This document shows, piece by piece, positions 15,664 to 24,200 of a stretch of DNA of 47,792 nt (position 1 is the stretch's first letter; every line of letters begins with the position of its first letter). The notes beneath the pieces were generated by a model, which was not told the origin of the DNA, did no database searches, and saw only the letters and a list, made by a program, of their open reading frames with translations. A program made the translations under genes and the position numbers. The DNA comes from Candidatus Bipolaricaulota bacterium (lineage in GTDB: Bacteria; Bipolaricaulota; Bipolaricaulia; RBG-16-55-9; DRXL01): assembly GCA_030550495.1 (NCBI GenBank), contig JAUQPG010000009.1, positions 1 through 47,792 of the forward strand, given 5' to 3'.

Positions 15664-16308
15664 TCAGCGAATAACCCCCCGAAGCTTCTCCCGCAGCCCC
15701 TCGTAGAAGCTCACAAACGAGAGGGCTTGGTCTATGTCTATCCACGCAACCGATTCTATCTCGTCAGGGGCAGGGCAAAAGTGCTCGTGCTCTAGCTGTA
15801 TCTCATAAAAGAACGTATGCCAATGGTAGTTCGTCGTCCGCCCCAGATGCGATTCCGTCCCCAAGAAGCGCACGATCCGGCACGGGACGCCAGTCTCTTC
15901 AGTCGTTTCGCGCAGGGCGGCTTCTTCCGGAGTCTCCCCATATCCCACAAAGCCTCCTGGGAGAGTCCACTGCCCAGCGTTGTACCCCCGCTTGGGTTTG
16001 ACCATCAAGAGCTTGCTCTCTTTGAGAATAATAGCTTTGGCCGTCAAGCGCGGTAGGGTCGCGCTCACGGCCAGTCTTACAAGAGGCAAGGCTTCGTCCA
16101 GTCCGGGAATCTGCTCTTTATGCCACCAGTCTTCGGGGTGTCTGTCCAGATGGGGCTTGCAGAAGTGAACCCTCTCCCCCCGGAGGTTCATCGTATGGAT
16201 GATCTCAAACTCCCAGGGGATCTCTGAGCGCGCTGTGGGAAAGCGGAGCCGCCCGCCTTCCGAGATCAAGAAGACCTGGCCATCTCGTTCTAAATAGTAA
16301 TGTTCCAT
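15664..16308 (-). CDS. Nudix hydrolase
   Basis: A 214-residue pyrophosphohydrolase acting on nucleoside diphosphates linked to another moiety. The Nudix box is complete at roughly residues 118-140 ([24 protein letters not shown], matching GX5EX7REUXEEXGU). About 85 residues precede the Nudix core ([20 protein letters not shown]), as in NADH-pyrophosphatase-like or two-domain Nudix proteins, but only one Cys is present there, so no zinc ribbon is supported. Substrate unknown. A TATAGT box lies 27 nt upstream, and the leader carries the inverted repeat AGGGAGGGG / CCCTTCCCT. Confidence 0.9.
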   Translation of the reverse strand: MEHYYLERDGQVFLISEGGRLRFPTARSEIPWEFEIIHTMNLRGERVHFCKPHLDRHPEDWWHKEQIPGLDEALPLVRLAVSATLPRLTAKAIILKESKLLMVKPKRGYNAGQWTLPGGFVGYGETPEEAALRETTEETGVPCRIVRFLGTESHLGRTTNYHWHTFFYEIQLEHEHFCPAPDEIESVAWIDIDQALSFVSFYEGLREKLRGVIR

Positions 16309-16335
16309 TAGGGAAGGGCGAATTCACCCCTCCCT

Positions 16336-16365
16336 ACTATACCCCAGAGCCCTACGGCCGCGCAA
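16336..16365 (-). promoter_or_regulatory. Promoter of the Nudix gene
   Basis: TTGCGC (complement of 16360-16365), an 18-bp spacer and TATAGT (complement of 16336-16341) lie in the 62-bp gap after hppA. Confidence 0.45.
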
Positions 16366-16370
16366 GACGA

Positions 16371-18530
16371 TTAAAAGAGCGTGAAGCGAATGACCAAGCC
16401 CACAAAGACCAGCGCGACCATGGACATTAACTTAATGAGAATATTGAGCGATGGGCCAGAGGTGTCCTTGAACGGATCGCCTACGGTGTCGCCGACGACC
16501 GCGGCTTTATGCGCAGGCGAGCCCTTGCCTCCGTAATGCCCCTCTTCTATGTATTTCTTGGCGTTGTCCCAGGCCCCTCCCGCGTTGGCCATCAGCAACG
16601 CGAGCACAAATCCAGATACCAACGCCCCGACAAGGACGCCCATCACCGCCGTCACGCCAAAGAGAATCCCCGTTATCAACGGAGAGATGATCGCTAGCAG
16701 CGCCGGCATGATCATCTCCTTGTGAGCCGTCTTCGTAGCGATCTCGACGGCCTTGGAGTAATCAGCTTTCGCTTTCCCCTCTAAGAGTCCAGCGATCTCT
16801 CTAAATTGCCGGCGCACTTCCTCAACGATCGCGCCAGCAGCTCGACCCACGGAGCTCATCGTCATAGCGCCGAAGAGGAAGGGCAACATCGCGCCGACGA
16901 AGAGCCCCAGCAGCGCATAAGGATTGGAGAGGGAGAAGACTTGATCAAGCTCAGCTAGCTCGAGAGAACGCTTCGTCAAGACTGTCACGGCCTTGCCACC
17001 CAGATCGCTTAACTGAAGAGCAATCTGATCGCGATAGGTGCTGATGAGTGCCATGGCCGTGAGCGCTGCTGACCCGATAGCGAAGCCCTTTCCGACGGCT
17101 GCGTTGGTGTTGCCCAAAGCATCTAAAGCATCGGTGCGCTTGCGCACCTCGGGCTTTTGATGAGACATTTCAGCGATGCCCCCAGCGTTGTCTGCTACTG
17201 GGCCGTAGGCATCGCTGGCCAAGGTAATACCCAAAGTCGAGAGCATCCCCACAGCAGCAATGCCGATCCCGTAGAGCCCCATCTTCATGGGGTCAAGCCC
17301 GGCTAACGCGGCACTCGCTGTTGAAGCCGCCCAGTATCCGGCGATGATCGCGATCCCAACAGCGATCACTGGGATAGCCGTCGAGCGCATGCCCGTGGCC
17401 AGCCCACTGATGATGACCGTTGCGGGGCTGGTTTGCGCTGTCATCGAGATCTGTCGCGTTGGCTGGTATTGCGATGACGTGTAGTACTCTGCGGAAAAGC
17501 CGATCACGAGCCCCGCGGCCAACCCCAAGACCAACGCGACGTACAAGCCCCAGTAGCTCCATGACCCAAAGAGTAAGATCGTAATGAGCAAGGAAAACAG
17601 CGCGATGAGCACAGCGCTGGCATAGACGCCGCGCCGCAGGGCGCGCAAGAGTTCGCCTTGCGAAGCTTCTTCGCGCGCTTGGACTAAGAAGCTTCCAAAG
17701 ACCGAGCAGATAATGCCCACGGCAGCGATGAGCATCGGATAGGCGACGCTCTGCATGACGAGCTCCTTGCCGATAAACGCTGAGATCCCCAAGGCGACCG
17801 CGGCGATGATCGCGCCCACGTACGATTCATATAAGTCGGCGCCCATGCCGGCGACGTCCCCAACGTTATCGCCGACCTGGTCAGCGACGACAGCGGGATT
17901 GCGCGGGTCATCTTCGGGGATTCCGGCTTCGACCTTGCCGGAGAGATCTGCCCCAACATCCGCAGATTTCGTGAAGATCCCTCCACCCACACGAGCAAAG
18001 AGTGCCACAGAGCTCGCGCCCATCGCTGAGGTTAATAACACCTGGGCGATCTCTTGGAGCCCCACCCCAATGGTGTAGAGAATCACGAACCAGAGCGTGA
18101 TATAAAAAAGCCCCAGCCCCACAACGGAGAAGCCCATGACGCTGCCGGCTTCGAAGGCAACTCGTAAAGCTCGGTTGAGGCTCTGTTTTGCGGCGGCCGT
18201 CGTGCGTCCGTTGCTTGTGGTGGCGATCTTCATCCCTACATAGCCTGCAAGCCCAGAGAACGCCCCTGCGGTCAGGAAGGCCCACGGCGCCCAGGGACTG
18301 AGCAAGCGGCCAAGGCTCATGAGTAACAGAATAACAAAGAGTGTCAGTAAAAAGATCGCCACGACCATATACTGCCGGCGCAGGAAGGCCTCAGCCCCTT
18401 CCCGCACATAGGAGGAGAGCTGCCGGATGCGCTCCTCCCCCTCATCGAAGCCCCGTAGGCGAACGACCAAGTATCCCACATACCCTAACGTCAGCACGGC
18501 AACCGCACCTGCTGCATACACGAAATCCAT
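16371..18530 (-). CDS. hppA: Membrane-bound ion-pumping pyrophosphatase (K+-dependent type)
   Basis: A 719-residue integral membrane enzyme with about 16 helices that couples PPi hydrolysis to H+ and/or Na+ transport. The PPi-site motif DDPRNPAVVADQVGDNVGD and the second acidic motif SDAYGPVADNAGGIAEM are intact, as is the C-terminal DTVGDPFKDTSGPSLN. The segment DALGNTNAAVGKGFA has Ala where K+-independent enzymes carry Lys, pointing to the K+-dependent class that includes Na+ pumps. Pumped ion not determined. It has its own promoter, divergent from the cupredoxin-like gene. Confidence 0.97.
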   Translation of the reverse strand: MDFVYAAGAVAVLTLGYVGYLVVRLRGFDEGEERIRQLSSYVREGAEAFLRRQYMVVAIFLLTLFVILLLMSLGRLLSPWAPWAFLTAGAFSGLAGYVGMKIATTSNGRTTAAAKQSLNRALRVAFEAGSVMGFSVVGLGLFYITLWFVILYTIGVGLQEIAQVLLTSAMGASSVALFARVGGGIFTKSADVGADLSGKVEAGIPEDDPRNPAVVADQVGDNVGDVAGMGADLYESYVGAIIAAVALGISAFIGKELVMQSVAYPMLIAAVGIICSVFGSFLVQAREEASQGELLRALRRGVYASAVLIALFSLLITILLFGSWSYWGLYVALVLGLAAGLVIGFSAEYYTSSQYQPTRQISMTAQTSPATVIISGLATGMRSTAIPVIAVGIAIIAGYWAASTASAALAGLDPMKMGLYGIGIAAVGMLSTLGITLASDAYGPVADNAGGIAEMSHQKPEVRKRTDALDALGNTNAAVGKGFAIGSAALTAMALISTYRDQIALQLSDLGGKAVTVLTKRSLELAELDQVFSLSNPYALLGLFVGAMLPFLFGAMTMSSVGRAAGAIVEEVRRQFREIAGLLEGKAKADYSKAVEIATKTAHKEMIMPALLAIISPLITGILFGVTAVMGVLVGALVSGFVLALLMANAGGAWDNAKKYIEEGHYGGKGSPAHKAAVVGDTVGDPFKDTSGPSLNILIKLMSMVALVFVGLVIRFTLF

Positions 18531-18568
18531 AGAGTGAACGGAACACCCCTTCGCGCAAAGTTTCGCTC

Positions 18569-18598
18569 ATTATACGTGAAAGCAGGGGAGCGATGCAA
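18569..18598 (-). promoter_or_regulatory. hppA promoter
   Basis: TTGCAT (complement of 18593-18598), an 18-bp spacer and TATAAT (complement of 18569-18574) lie about 38 nt before the ATG. Confidence 0.6.
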
Positions 18599-18610
18599 GT
18601 CCATTCTCAT

Positions 18611-18639
18611 TTGCGTTTTAGAGCAAAGTGTGCTATGCT
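18611..18639 (+). promoter_or_regulatory. Promoter of the cupredoxin-like lipoprotein gene
   Basis: TTGCGT (18611-18616), a 17-bp spacer and TATGCT (18634-18639), followed by the Shine-Dalgarno GGGAGGT at 18651-18657. Confidence 0.6.
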
Positions 18640-18663
18640 GCTTAGGGAAAGGGAGGTCTTTCG

Positions 18664-19068
18664 ATGAGAGTAAGGGTATTCTTTGTTTTCAGTGTGCTGG
18701 TCGGCGTTGGACTGATAGGGTGCAACCCGGCGGAGCCTCTCCCCCCGGGAGCAGCACGGGAGTTTGTCTTAGTAATGAGTGATATGCGCTTTATTGGGGA
18801 GAGCCCTCTGGCGATCGCGGGCGTGGAGAACCCCGACATCGTCGTGCAAGTTGGGGATAAGGTCAAGATCACCCTCAAGAACAAGGAGAGCCAGCTGGTC
18901 TTGCACGATTTTGCGATCAGTAACCACGACGTCAAGCTCACACAATATCTGCGCCCCAATCAGTCTGTGACCGTAGAGTTCACCGCGCCGCGGGTCGGAG
19001 AGTTTCTCTATTATGACCCGCTCAATCCCACCACGATGAGAGGGCGGTTCATCGTGATCGGGCGATGA
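18664..19068 (+). CDS. Cupredoxin-like lipoprotein lacking the copper cysteine
   Basis: A 134-residue secreted lipoprotein: hydrophobic signal and lipobox LIGC with Cys20 as the lipidation site. The rest has cupredoxin-like beta strands: VVQVGDKVKITLKNKES, then LVLHDFAI (position of the first His ligand), SVTVEFTAPRVGEF and a final strand GRFIVIGR. In blue copper proteins the loop before the last strand is C...H...M; here it is YYDPLNPTTM, so the Cys and second His are missing. It probably does not form a type 1 copper site. Family membership is inferred from the strand pattern. Confidence 0.7.
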   Translation: MRVRVFFVFSVLVGVGLIGCNPAEPLPPGAAREFVLVMSDMRFIGESPLAIAGVENPDIVVQVGDKVKITLKNKESQLVLHDFAISNHDVKLTQYLRPNQSVTVEFTAPRVGEFLYYDPLNPTTMRGRFIVIGR

Positions 19069-19069
19069 C

Positions 19070-19098
19070 TTGAATTTTCCCTAAAAGTTTTCTAAACT
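19070..19098 (+). promoter_or_regulatory. Promoter of the acidic peptide gene
   Basis: TTGAAT (19070-19075), a 17-bp spacer and TAAACT (19093-19098). The ribosome site AAGGGG (19115-19120) lies 9 nt before ATG 19130. Confidence 0.55.
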
Positions 19099-19129
19099 CA
19101 GGCGCACCACAGTGAAGGGGTGATCGGTG

Positions 19130-19258
19130 ATGAGAGCCTTATGGGAGATTGAGCTGAAGAAGCGTCCTTGGGATGACGAAGACGACGAGGACGAAGACGA
19201 CTGGGACGACGAAGATTGGGATGACGAGGACTGGGACGAGGACGAAGACGACGAATAG
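19130..19258 (+). CDS. Ultra-acidic 42-residue Trp/Asp repeat peptide
   Basis: A short open frame, ATG to TAG, encoding 42 residues. The first 13 are ordinary and slightly basic (MRALWEIELKKRP). The remaining 29 contain only Trp, Asp and Glu, with WDDEDWDDEDWDED-type repeats and Trp every five residues near the end. It has its own promoter and ribosome site, and codons alternate GAC, GAT, GAA and GAG rather than repeating one triplet, which argues for selection on the protein. No family recognised. Metal binding or a DNA-mimic role is imaginable but not shown. It ends 3 bp before the convergent alaS stop. Confidence 0.6.
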   Translation: MRALWEIELKKRPWDDEDDEDEDDWDDEDWDDEDWDEDEDDE

Positions 19259-19261
19259 AGT

Positions 19262-21895
19262 CTAGAGTCTCCCCCGGATCTGTTCCTCGCCGAGTCGGAG
19301 GGCTTCAGCTAATCCGTGAGGGTTGGAGCCACCACCCTGGGCAAAGCGAGCATTGCCTCCGCCGCCGCCGTCGATCATGGGCGTTAACGCTTTGATAATC
19401 TGCCCGGCATGAAGTTTCTTCGTTAGCGCTTCGCTCACTTTACACACGAGCGCAGCTTTGCTATTGTACACCCCCCCAAGCAACGCAACCCCGGGCGCAA
19501 TCTCCGGCTCGATTAGGTCAGCAAGGGTTTTGAGGTCTTCCAGGGGAAGATCGAGCCGCGCACAGATGACTGATGCTTCGTTCACCATGCGACGATCCTG
19601 TAAGAGCTTATCTTTCTCAAAGAGAAGGAGTTGGCGCTTGAGGGCATCGCGCTCCCGGACAAGCGCTTCGCGCTCGGCAAGCAGAGCTTCGAGCTTTGGC
19701 GCGAGATCTTTTTCAGACGTCTTGAGCATCTGGGCAAGCTGACGCTCCCTCATCTCGCGCTCCTTCAAATACTTGAAGAGATTCTCCCCGACGGCAACGT
19801 GCACGCGTCTTATCCCCGCGGCGACGCTTTGCTCACCGATAATCTTAAACAAGCCGATCTGGCCCGTTCGCTGCACGTGGGTGCCGCCGCAGAGCTCCAC
19901 ACTGAAGGGGCTTTCGTCGCCGGGCAAGGGTGCAATCGTGACGACACGGACTCTCTCCTTGCCTGCGTAGTCTTCGGTAAAGAGCGCCATGGCCCCGCGC
20001 GCTTTCGCTGCTTCTAGGGGCTCTTCAGAGATAGTCACGGGCAGGTCAGCGAGAATGGCGCGGTTCGCTAACTCTTCGATACGAGCGATCTCCTCTTCTG
20101 TCAATGGCGCGAGGTGTTTAAAGTCAAAGCGCAGCTCATCTGGGGCGACGAGCGAGCCCGCTTGAATCCCCTGAGAGTAGCCCAGGACCCTTCTCAGCGA
20201 TGCGTGCAGGATGTGCGTCGCTGTGTGATTTCTCATGGTTCGGGCACGGCGCTCGCCGTCGACTTTCAGGAGACATCGATCTCCAACGCGAAATTCTCCT
20301 TCGATGACGCGAACTTTATGGAGATAGACCCCGCGCTCGTCTTTCTGCACATCGAGAACCTTGGCCTTGCCGGGGCGCGAGCGATTCTCGATCCAGCCCG
20401 TGTCAGCGACTTGGCCCCCGGCTTCGGCGTAGAAGGGCGTCTCGGCAAACGCCAGGAGCTGCTCTTCGGCTAGGAGAAGCTCTGATTCGTATTCTAAATG
20501 CTGGTAGCCTACAAACTGTGTGGGCGGGACAGCAGCTTGAGTTCTCAGGATCTTCTCGACTCGCGGCTCAAGGCCGCGGGAGCGCTCGCGTTGCTTATTC
20601 ATCTCGCGCTCGAAGCCCGCTCGATCGACGTGCATCCCATGTTCACGCGCGATGTCTTCGAGCATCTCCACGGGGAACCCGTAGGTGTCGTGCAGGAAGA
20701 ACGCCTCCGGGCCGGGGATGAGCCTCTCGCCCTTGTGTTGTAACTCAAAGATGATCTTCTCGGCGCGCTCAAGCCCTTGATCGAGTGTGCGCTCGAAGCG
20801 CTCCTCTTCGTGCGCGACAGCTTTCAGAATAAAATCTCTCTGGGCTTTGAGCTCAGCGTAGTGCTCGCCCATCGTCTCAATAACCAGCTCGGCAACTTTG
20901 GGCAGGAATGGCGTTGGGAGCCCAAGCTTCTTGCCAAATCGGATCGCCCGACGCATGATCATGCGCAAGACATAGCCCTGCTTCTCGTTGCTGGGCAGCA
21001 CCCCGTCAGCGATGAGAAACGTCATAGCCCGTCCGTGATCAGCGATGACGCGATACGGCACGGCGTGCTCGCGCATCTGCGCGAAGCTGTGCTTGGTCAG
21101 CTCGCGCAGGCCCTCGAAGATTGGGTGAAAGAGATCCGTATCGTAGTTGCTAGAAGCATTCTGCAAGACCGCGACGATCCTCTCTAGCCCCATCCCCGTA
21201 TCCACGCCGGGCTTGGGGAGCAGAGCTCGCCTCCCATCGGGCTCTTGGTTGAACTGCATAAAGACTAGATTCCAGACCTCAAACCAGCGATTGCAGTCGT
21301 TATCGAGAGCTGGGGAGCAATCGGGGCGCTTGCAGTCGCAGAACTCCGGCCCTCTGTCCCAGATGAGTTCCGTGTTTGGGCCGCAGGGGCCGGTGTCGCC
21401 CATCATCCAAAAATTCGTCTTCTCGCCCATACGGTGAATGCGCTCTTTGGGGGCTTGGGCAATCTCTTGCCAGAGTGTGAAGGACTCTTCGTCATCTCTG
21501 TAGACCGTGAAGTGAAAGCGCGCTTTGTCGAGCCCATAGACTTCCGTCAGCAGCTCCCACGCGAACGAGATCGCCTCGCGCTTGAAGTAGTCGCCGAACG
21601 AGAAGTTTCCGAGCATCTCGAAGAACGTATGGTGTCTTGGGGACGGCCCGACGTTTTCTAGGTCATTGTGCTTTCCTGAGACGCGCATACACTTCTGCAC
21701 CGTCGCGGCGCGGGTGTACGCGCGCTTTTCCAAGCCCAAAAAGAGCTTCTTGAACTGCACCATCCCAGCGTTGGTAAAAAGCAGCGTCGGGTCATCGGGG
21801 ACGAGCGACGAGCTTGGCTCAATCGTGTGCCCCTTGTCACGGAAGTAGTCTAAGAACGTTCGGCGCACGGCAGCGGCAGTCCATCTCTCGTTCAT
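19262..21895 (-). CDS. alaS: Alanyl-tRNA synthetase
   Basis: Class II synthetase of 877 residues, full length, which charges tRNA-Ala and edits Ser/Gly mischarging. The N-terminal catalytic domain has FLDYFRDKGHTIEPSSSLVP and LFTNAGMVQFK. The editing domain has the zinc ligands RNHTATHILHASLR and CGGTHVQRTGQ. The C-terminal DHHA1 part has GGGGNARFAQGGG. The ATG at 21895 follows a TACACT box by 15 nt; no T-box leader is present. The substrate tRNA-Ala(UGC) is encoded at 37.3 kb. Confidence 0.98.
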   Translation of the reverse strand: MNERWTAAAVRRTFLDYFRDKGHTIEPSSSLVPDDPTLLFTNAGMVQFKKLFLGLEKRAYTRAATVQKCMRVSGKHNDLENVGPSPRHHTFFEMLGNFSFGDYFKREAISFAWELLTEVYGLDKARFHFTVYRDDEESFTLWQEIAQAPKERIHRMGEKTNFWMMGDTGPCGPNTELIWDRGPEFCDCKRPDCSPALDNDCNRWFEVWNLVFMQFNQEPDGRRALLPKPGVDTGMGLERIVAVLQNASSNYDTDLFHPIFEGLRELTKHSFAQMREHAVPYRVIADHGRAMTFLIADGVLPSNEKQGYVLRMIMRRAIRFGKKLGLPTPFLPKVAELVIETMGEHYAELKAQRDFILKAVAHEEERFERTLDQGLERAEKIIFELQHKGERLIPGPEAFFLHDTYGFPVEMLEDIAREHGMHVDRAGFEREMNKQRERSRGLEPRVEKILRTQAAVPPTQFVGYQHLEYESELLLAEEQLLAFAETPFYAEAGGQVADTGWIENRSRPGKAKVLDVQKDERGVYLHKVRVIEGEFRVGDRCLLKVDGERRARTMRNHTATHILHASLRRVLGYSQGIQAGSLVAPDELRFDFKHLAPLTEEEIARIEELANRAILADLPVTISEEPLEAAKARGAMALFTEDYAGKERVRVVTIAPLPGDESPFSVELCGGTHVQRTGQIGLFKIIGEQSVAAGIRRVHVAVGENLFKYLKEREMRERQLAQMLKTSEKDLAPKLEALLAEREALVRERDALKRQLLLFEKDKLLQDRRMVNEASVICARLDLPLEDLKTLADLIEPEIAPGVALLGGVYNSKAALVCKVSEALTKKLHAGQIIKALTPMIDGGGGGNARFAQGGGSNPHGLAEALRLGEEQIRGRL

Positions 21896-21910
21896 AGGGA
21901 TCAGATCTTA

Positions 21911-21939
21911 AGTGTAATCAAACGCAATTAGGCGTGCAA
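21911..21939 (-). promoter_or_regulatory. alaS promoter
   Basis: TTGCAC (complement of 21934-21939), a 17-bp spacer and TACACT (complement of 21911-21916), 15 nt before the ATG. Confidence 0.6.
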
Positions 21940-21972
21940 GCCCCTCTCGAGCACGCACAACCCAGACACACC

Positions 21973-22001
21973 TTGAAGGGCGTGCGCGCGTTCTTTATAC
22001 T
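21973..22001 (+). promoter_or_regulatory. Cytochrome c promoter
   Basis: TTGAAG (21973-21978), a 17-bp spacer and TATACT (21996-22001), with GAGGGTGAT as ribosome site before ATG 22028. Confidence 0.6.
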
Positions 22002-22027
22002 ACGATCACATCATTGAGGGTGATACG

Positions 22028-22783
22028 ATGAGACGCGAACGCTGGTATAACTTCTTCTTGGTCGTGTTTCTTTTGGTTGGGCTTGGGGTCTTCGCCTTCA
22101 AGACCATGGCGCTGCTCCAGAGCTTCTGGTATGCCCCCGTGGCAAGCGCCCAGAAGCAAGAGCCAACCTCCCCCTTGGCTCAGCTTAATCGAGTGGAGCG
22201 AGGTAAGCTCGTCTTCCAAGCAGGAGGATGCACGTCGTGTCACTTGGCACGCCTAGAACCTGGGGGGCCGTTGGTGGGCTTTCCCGTCGGGCCAAGCTTG
22301 AGTAACGTCGGGATGCGCCGCGACGACAAGTGGCTGCGCGAGCACTATATCGACCCGCAGAAGCTCGTCCCCGGTAGCAAGATGAACTCGTTTGCCTATC
22401 TCCCTAGCGATGAACTGGACGCTCTCGTAGCCTACGTGAAGCAGACGTTTACCCCACAGCATGATCCTGTGGAGGAGCCAACGCTCGTGATCCCAGAACG
22501 ATTCACGCCAGAGCAAGTCGAGCGCGGCAAGGCGCTCTTCACCAGTCAAGGCTGCATGGGATGTCACATAATTGGTAGGAGTGGCGGGCCCATCGGACCG
22601 AACCTCACCCACGCCGGCGCGCATGGGCGCACCGATGAGTGGCAGCTCCAGCATCTGAAGGACCCGCTCTCTGTCTACGTAATAGGCCCGACCGATGGAA
22701 TCCCCTGGCCTATGCCACGCTTCAATGCCCTCTCTGACGAAGACTTGCACGCGTTGGTCGCGTACTTGCAGAGCTTACGCTAA
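22028..22783 (+). CDS. Membrane-anchored diheme cytochrome c
   Basis: A 251-residue protein with one N-terminal membrane helix (about 10-30) followed by two cytochrome c domains outside the membrane. Heme sites are CTSCH (GGCTSCHLA) and CMGCH (QGCMGCHII), with likely distal Met ligands in GSKMNSF and WPMPRF. Each domain is preceded by RGKLVFQ or RGKALF and followed by a D(E/D)LxALVAYxxxx helix. The layout resembles CcoO- or CcoP-like electron carriers, but no oxidase genes are nearby, so the partner is unknown. The M42 peptidase gene follows after 12 bp. Confidence 0.93.
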   Translation: MRRERWYNFFLVVFLLVGLGVFAFKTMALLQSFWYAPVASAQKQEPTSPLAQLNRVERGKLVFQAGGCTSCHLARLEPGGPLVGFPVGPSLSNVGMRRDDKWLREHYIDPQKLVPGSKMNSFAYLPSDELDALVAYVKQTFTPQHDPVEEPTLVIPERFTPEQVERGKALFTSQGCMGCHIIGRSGGPIGPNLTHAGAHGRTDEWQLQHLKDPLSVYVIGPTDGIPWPMPRFNALSDEDLHALVAYLQSLR

Positions 22784-22795
22784 GGAGGTCGACGC

Positions 22796-23863
22796 ATGGA
22801 ACCGCGCTCCTTCGATTTTCTCAAACGGCTTTTAGCGACCGTCAGCCCTTCTGGATATGAAGATGAAGCTGCCCAGGTCTGGGCTGCGGAAGCGAAAACC
22901 TTCGCCGACGAAGTACGATCTGACACCCAAGGCAACGTCATTGCTGTCGTCAATAAGGGCGGAAAACCTAGAGTCATGCTTGCTGGGCACATGGACGAGA
23001 TCGGGTTTATGATCACTCATATTGACGACCAGGGCTTTCTCTATTTCGGACAGATCGGGGGGTGGGATCCCCAGATCGTCCAGGGCCAGCGCGTTTGGAT
23101 CCGCACGCAACACGGAAAGATCCCCGGCGTCATCGGCAAAAAGCCCATTCACTTAATTAAAGAAGAAGATCGCAATCGGGTCACCAAGATCGAAGAGCTT
23201 TGGATCGATATCGGCGCCAAAGACAAGGCCGAGGCTGAGAAATTAGTGCGCATCGGCGACCCTGCCGTCATCGATTACGGGTTTATGGAGCTAAGAAATG
23301 GGTTAGTCGTCTCGCGGGGGTTCGACGACAAGGCGGGGGCGTTCGTCGTGCTTGAAGCAGCCCGGATGCTTGCTCAGCTCAAGCCCAAAGCCGAAGTCTA
23401 TGCTGTTGCAACTGTCCAAGAAGAAGTTGGGCTGCGCGGTGCCCACACGAGCGCGTACGGCATTGACCCATTAGTTGGGATCGCCGTCGATGTCGGCTTC
23501 GCGACAGACTTTCCCACGATGGCCGAAGAACAAAAGCGCGTGGGCGCAGCAAAGCTCGGCCAGGGCCCGATGATCGGGCGCGGGCCTACATACAATCACA
23601 AAGTTGTCGAACTCTTAATAGAGACAGCCCAAGCAAACAAGATCCCGTATCAATTGAACGGCGAACCACGCGGCATGGGCACCGACGCGTACGCCATGCA
23701 GATGACCCGCGCGGGGATCGCGGCGGGGTTGGTCTCCGTGCCCAATCGCTATATGCACAGCCCCTGCGAGATCGTCTCGCTCTCGGATTTGGAGAACGCG
23801 TACACACTTATTGCCCATACGGTCGCTCAGATAGATGAGAAGATGAGCTTTGCGAGATTCTGA
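22796..23863 (+). CDS. M42 family metallopeptidase (glutamyl aminopeptidase/endoglucanase-like)
   Basis: A 355-residue dinuclear metal aminopeptidase of the FrvX/PepA/TET type, which usually assembles into large cytoplasmic complexes that finish peptide degradation. Metal ligands are in AGHMDEIGF (His about 65), SRGFDDKAGA and the catalytic VQEEVGLRGA; a later ligand is in IAVDVGFATDFP. AAGGAGGTCG precedes the ATG at the right distance. It is probably co-transcribed with the cytochrome c gene, though a functional link is not evident. Confidence 0.93.
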   Translation: MEPRSFDFLKRLLATVSPSGYEDEAAQVWAAEAKTFADEVRSDTQGNVIAVVNKGGKPRVMLAGHMDEIGFMITHIDDQGFLYFGQIGGWDPQIVQGQRVWIRTQHGKIPGVIGKKPIHLIKEEDRNRVTKIEELWIDIGAKDKAEAEKLVRIGDPAVIDYGFMELRNGLVVSRGFDDKAGAFVVLEAARMLAQLKPKAEVYAVATVQEEVGLRGAHTSAYGIDPLVGIAVDVGFATDFPTMAEEQKRVGAAKLGQGPMIGRGPTYNHKVVELLIETAQANKIPYQLNGEPRGMGTDAYAMQMTRAGIAAGLVSVPNRYMHSPCEIVSLSDLENAYTLIAHTVAQIDEKMSFARF

Positions 23864-23864
23864 T

Positions 23865-23893
23865 TTGCCCAGACAAAAATAGTCTGCTATACT
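23865..23893 (+). promoter_or_regulatory. Ferredoxin promoter
   Basis: TTGCCC (23865-23870), a 17-bp spacer and TATACT (23888-23893). The leader of about 40 nt contains AGCAAAAGCT and a strong ribosome site AAGGAGG just before ATG 23940. Confidence 0.65.
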
Positions 23894-23939
23894 TTCAGCG
23901 ATCAGCAAAAGCTGATTGCTCGTGAACGAAGGAGGCAGT

Positions 23940-24200
23940 ATGGCATTTGTTATTTGTCAGCCATGCATAGACAAAAAGCATACGGATTGCGTTCAGGTCT
24001 GCCCTGTGGATTGCATTCATCCGCGCCCGGATGAGCCCGACTTCCCCAACGTGCGCCAGCTCTATATCGATCCGAGCACGTGCATCAATTGTGGAGCCTG
24101 CGCAGCCGTCTGCCCGGAGCAAGCGATCTTCCCCGAAGAAGACGTCCCTGAGCAATGGAAGAATTTTATTGAGATCAACGCGCAGTATTATAAGAAATAA
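23940..24200 (+). CDS. 7Fe (3Fe-4S/4Fe-4S) ferredoxin
   Basis: An 86-residue electron carrier. The first cluster motif is C9-x7-C17-x3-C21-P, lacking one Cys of the CxxCxxC set as in 3Fe-4S sites. The second is CINCGACAAVCPE (CxxCxxCxxxCP), binding 4Fe-4S, with Cys25 (PVDCIH) as the extra ligand of Azotobacter-type ferredoxins. ATG 23940 is chosen over an upstream TTG because AAGGAGG is immediately before it. Its end overlaps the convergent rhomboid gene by 13 bp. Confidence 0.95.
   Translation: MAFVICQPCIDKKHTDCVQVCPVDCIHPRPDEPDFPNVRQLYIDPSTCINCGACAAVCPEQAIFPEEDVPEQWKNFIEINAQYYKK

Noticed and set aside
21896-21972. Possible T-box leader for alaS
   Set aside because: No specifier hairpin or T-box sequence, and the promoter lies too close to the start codon.
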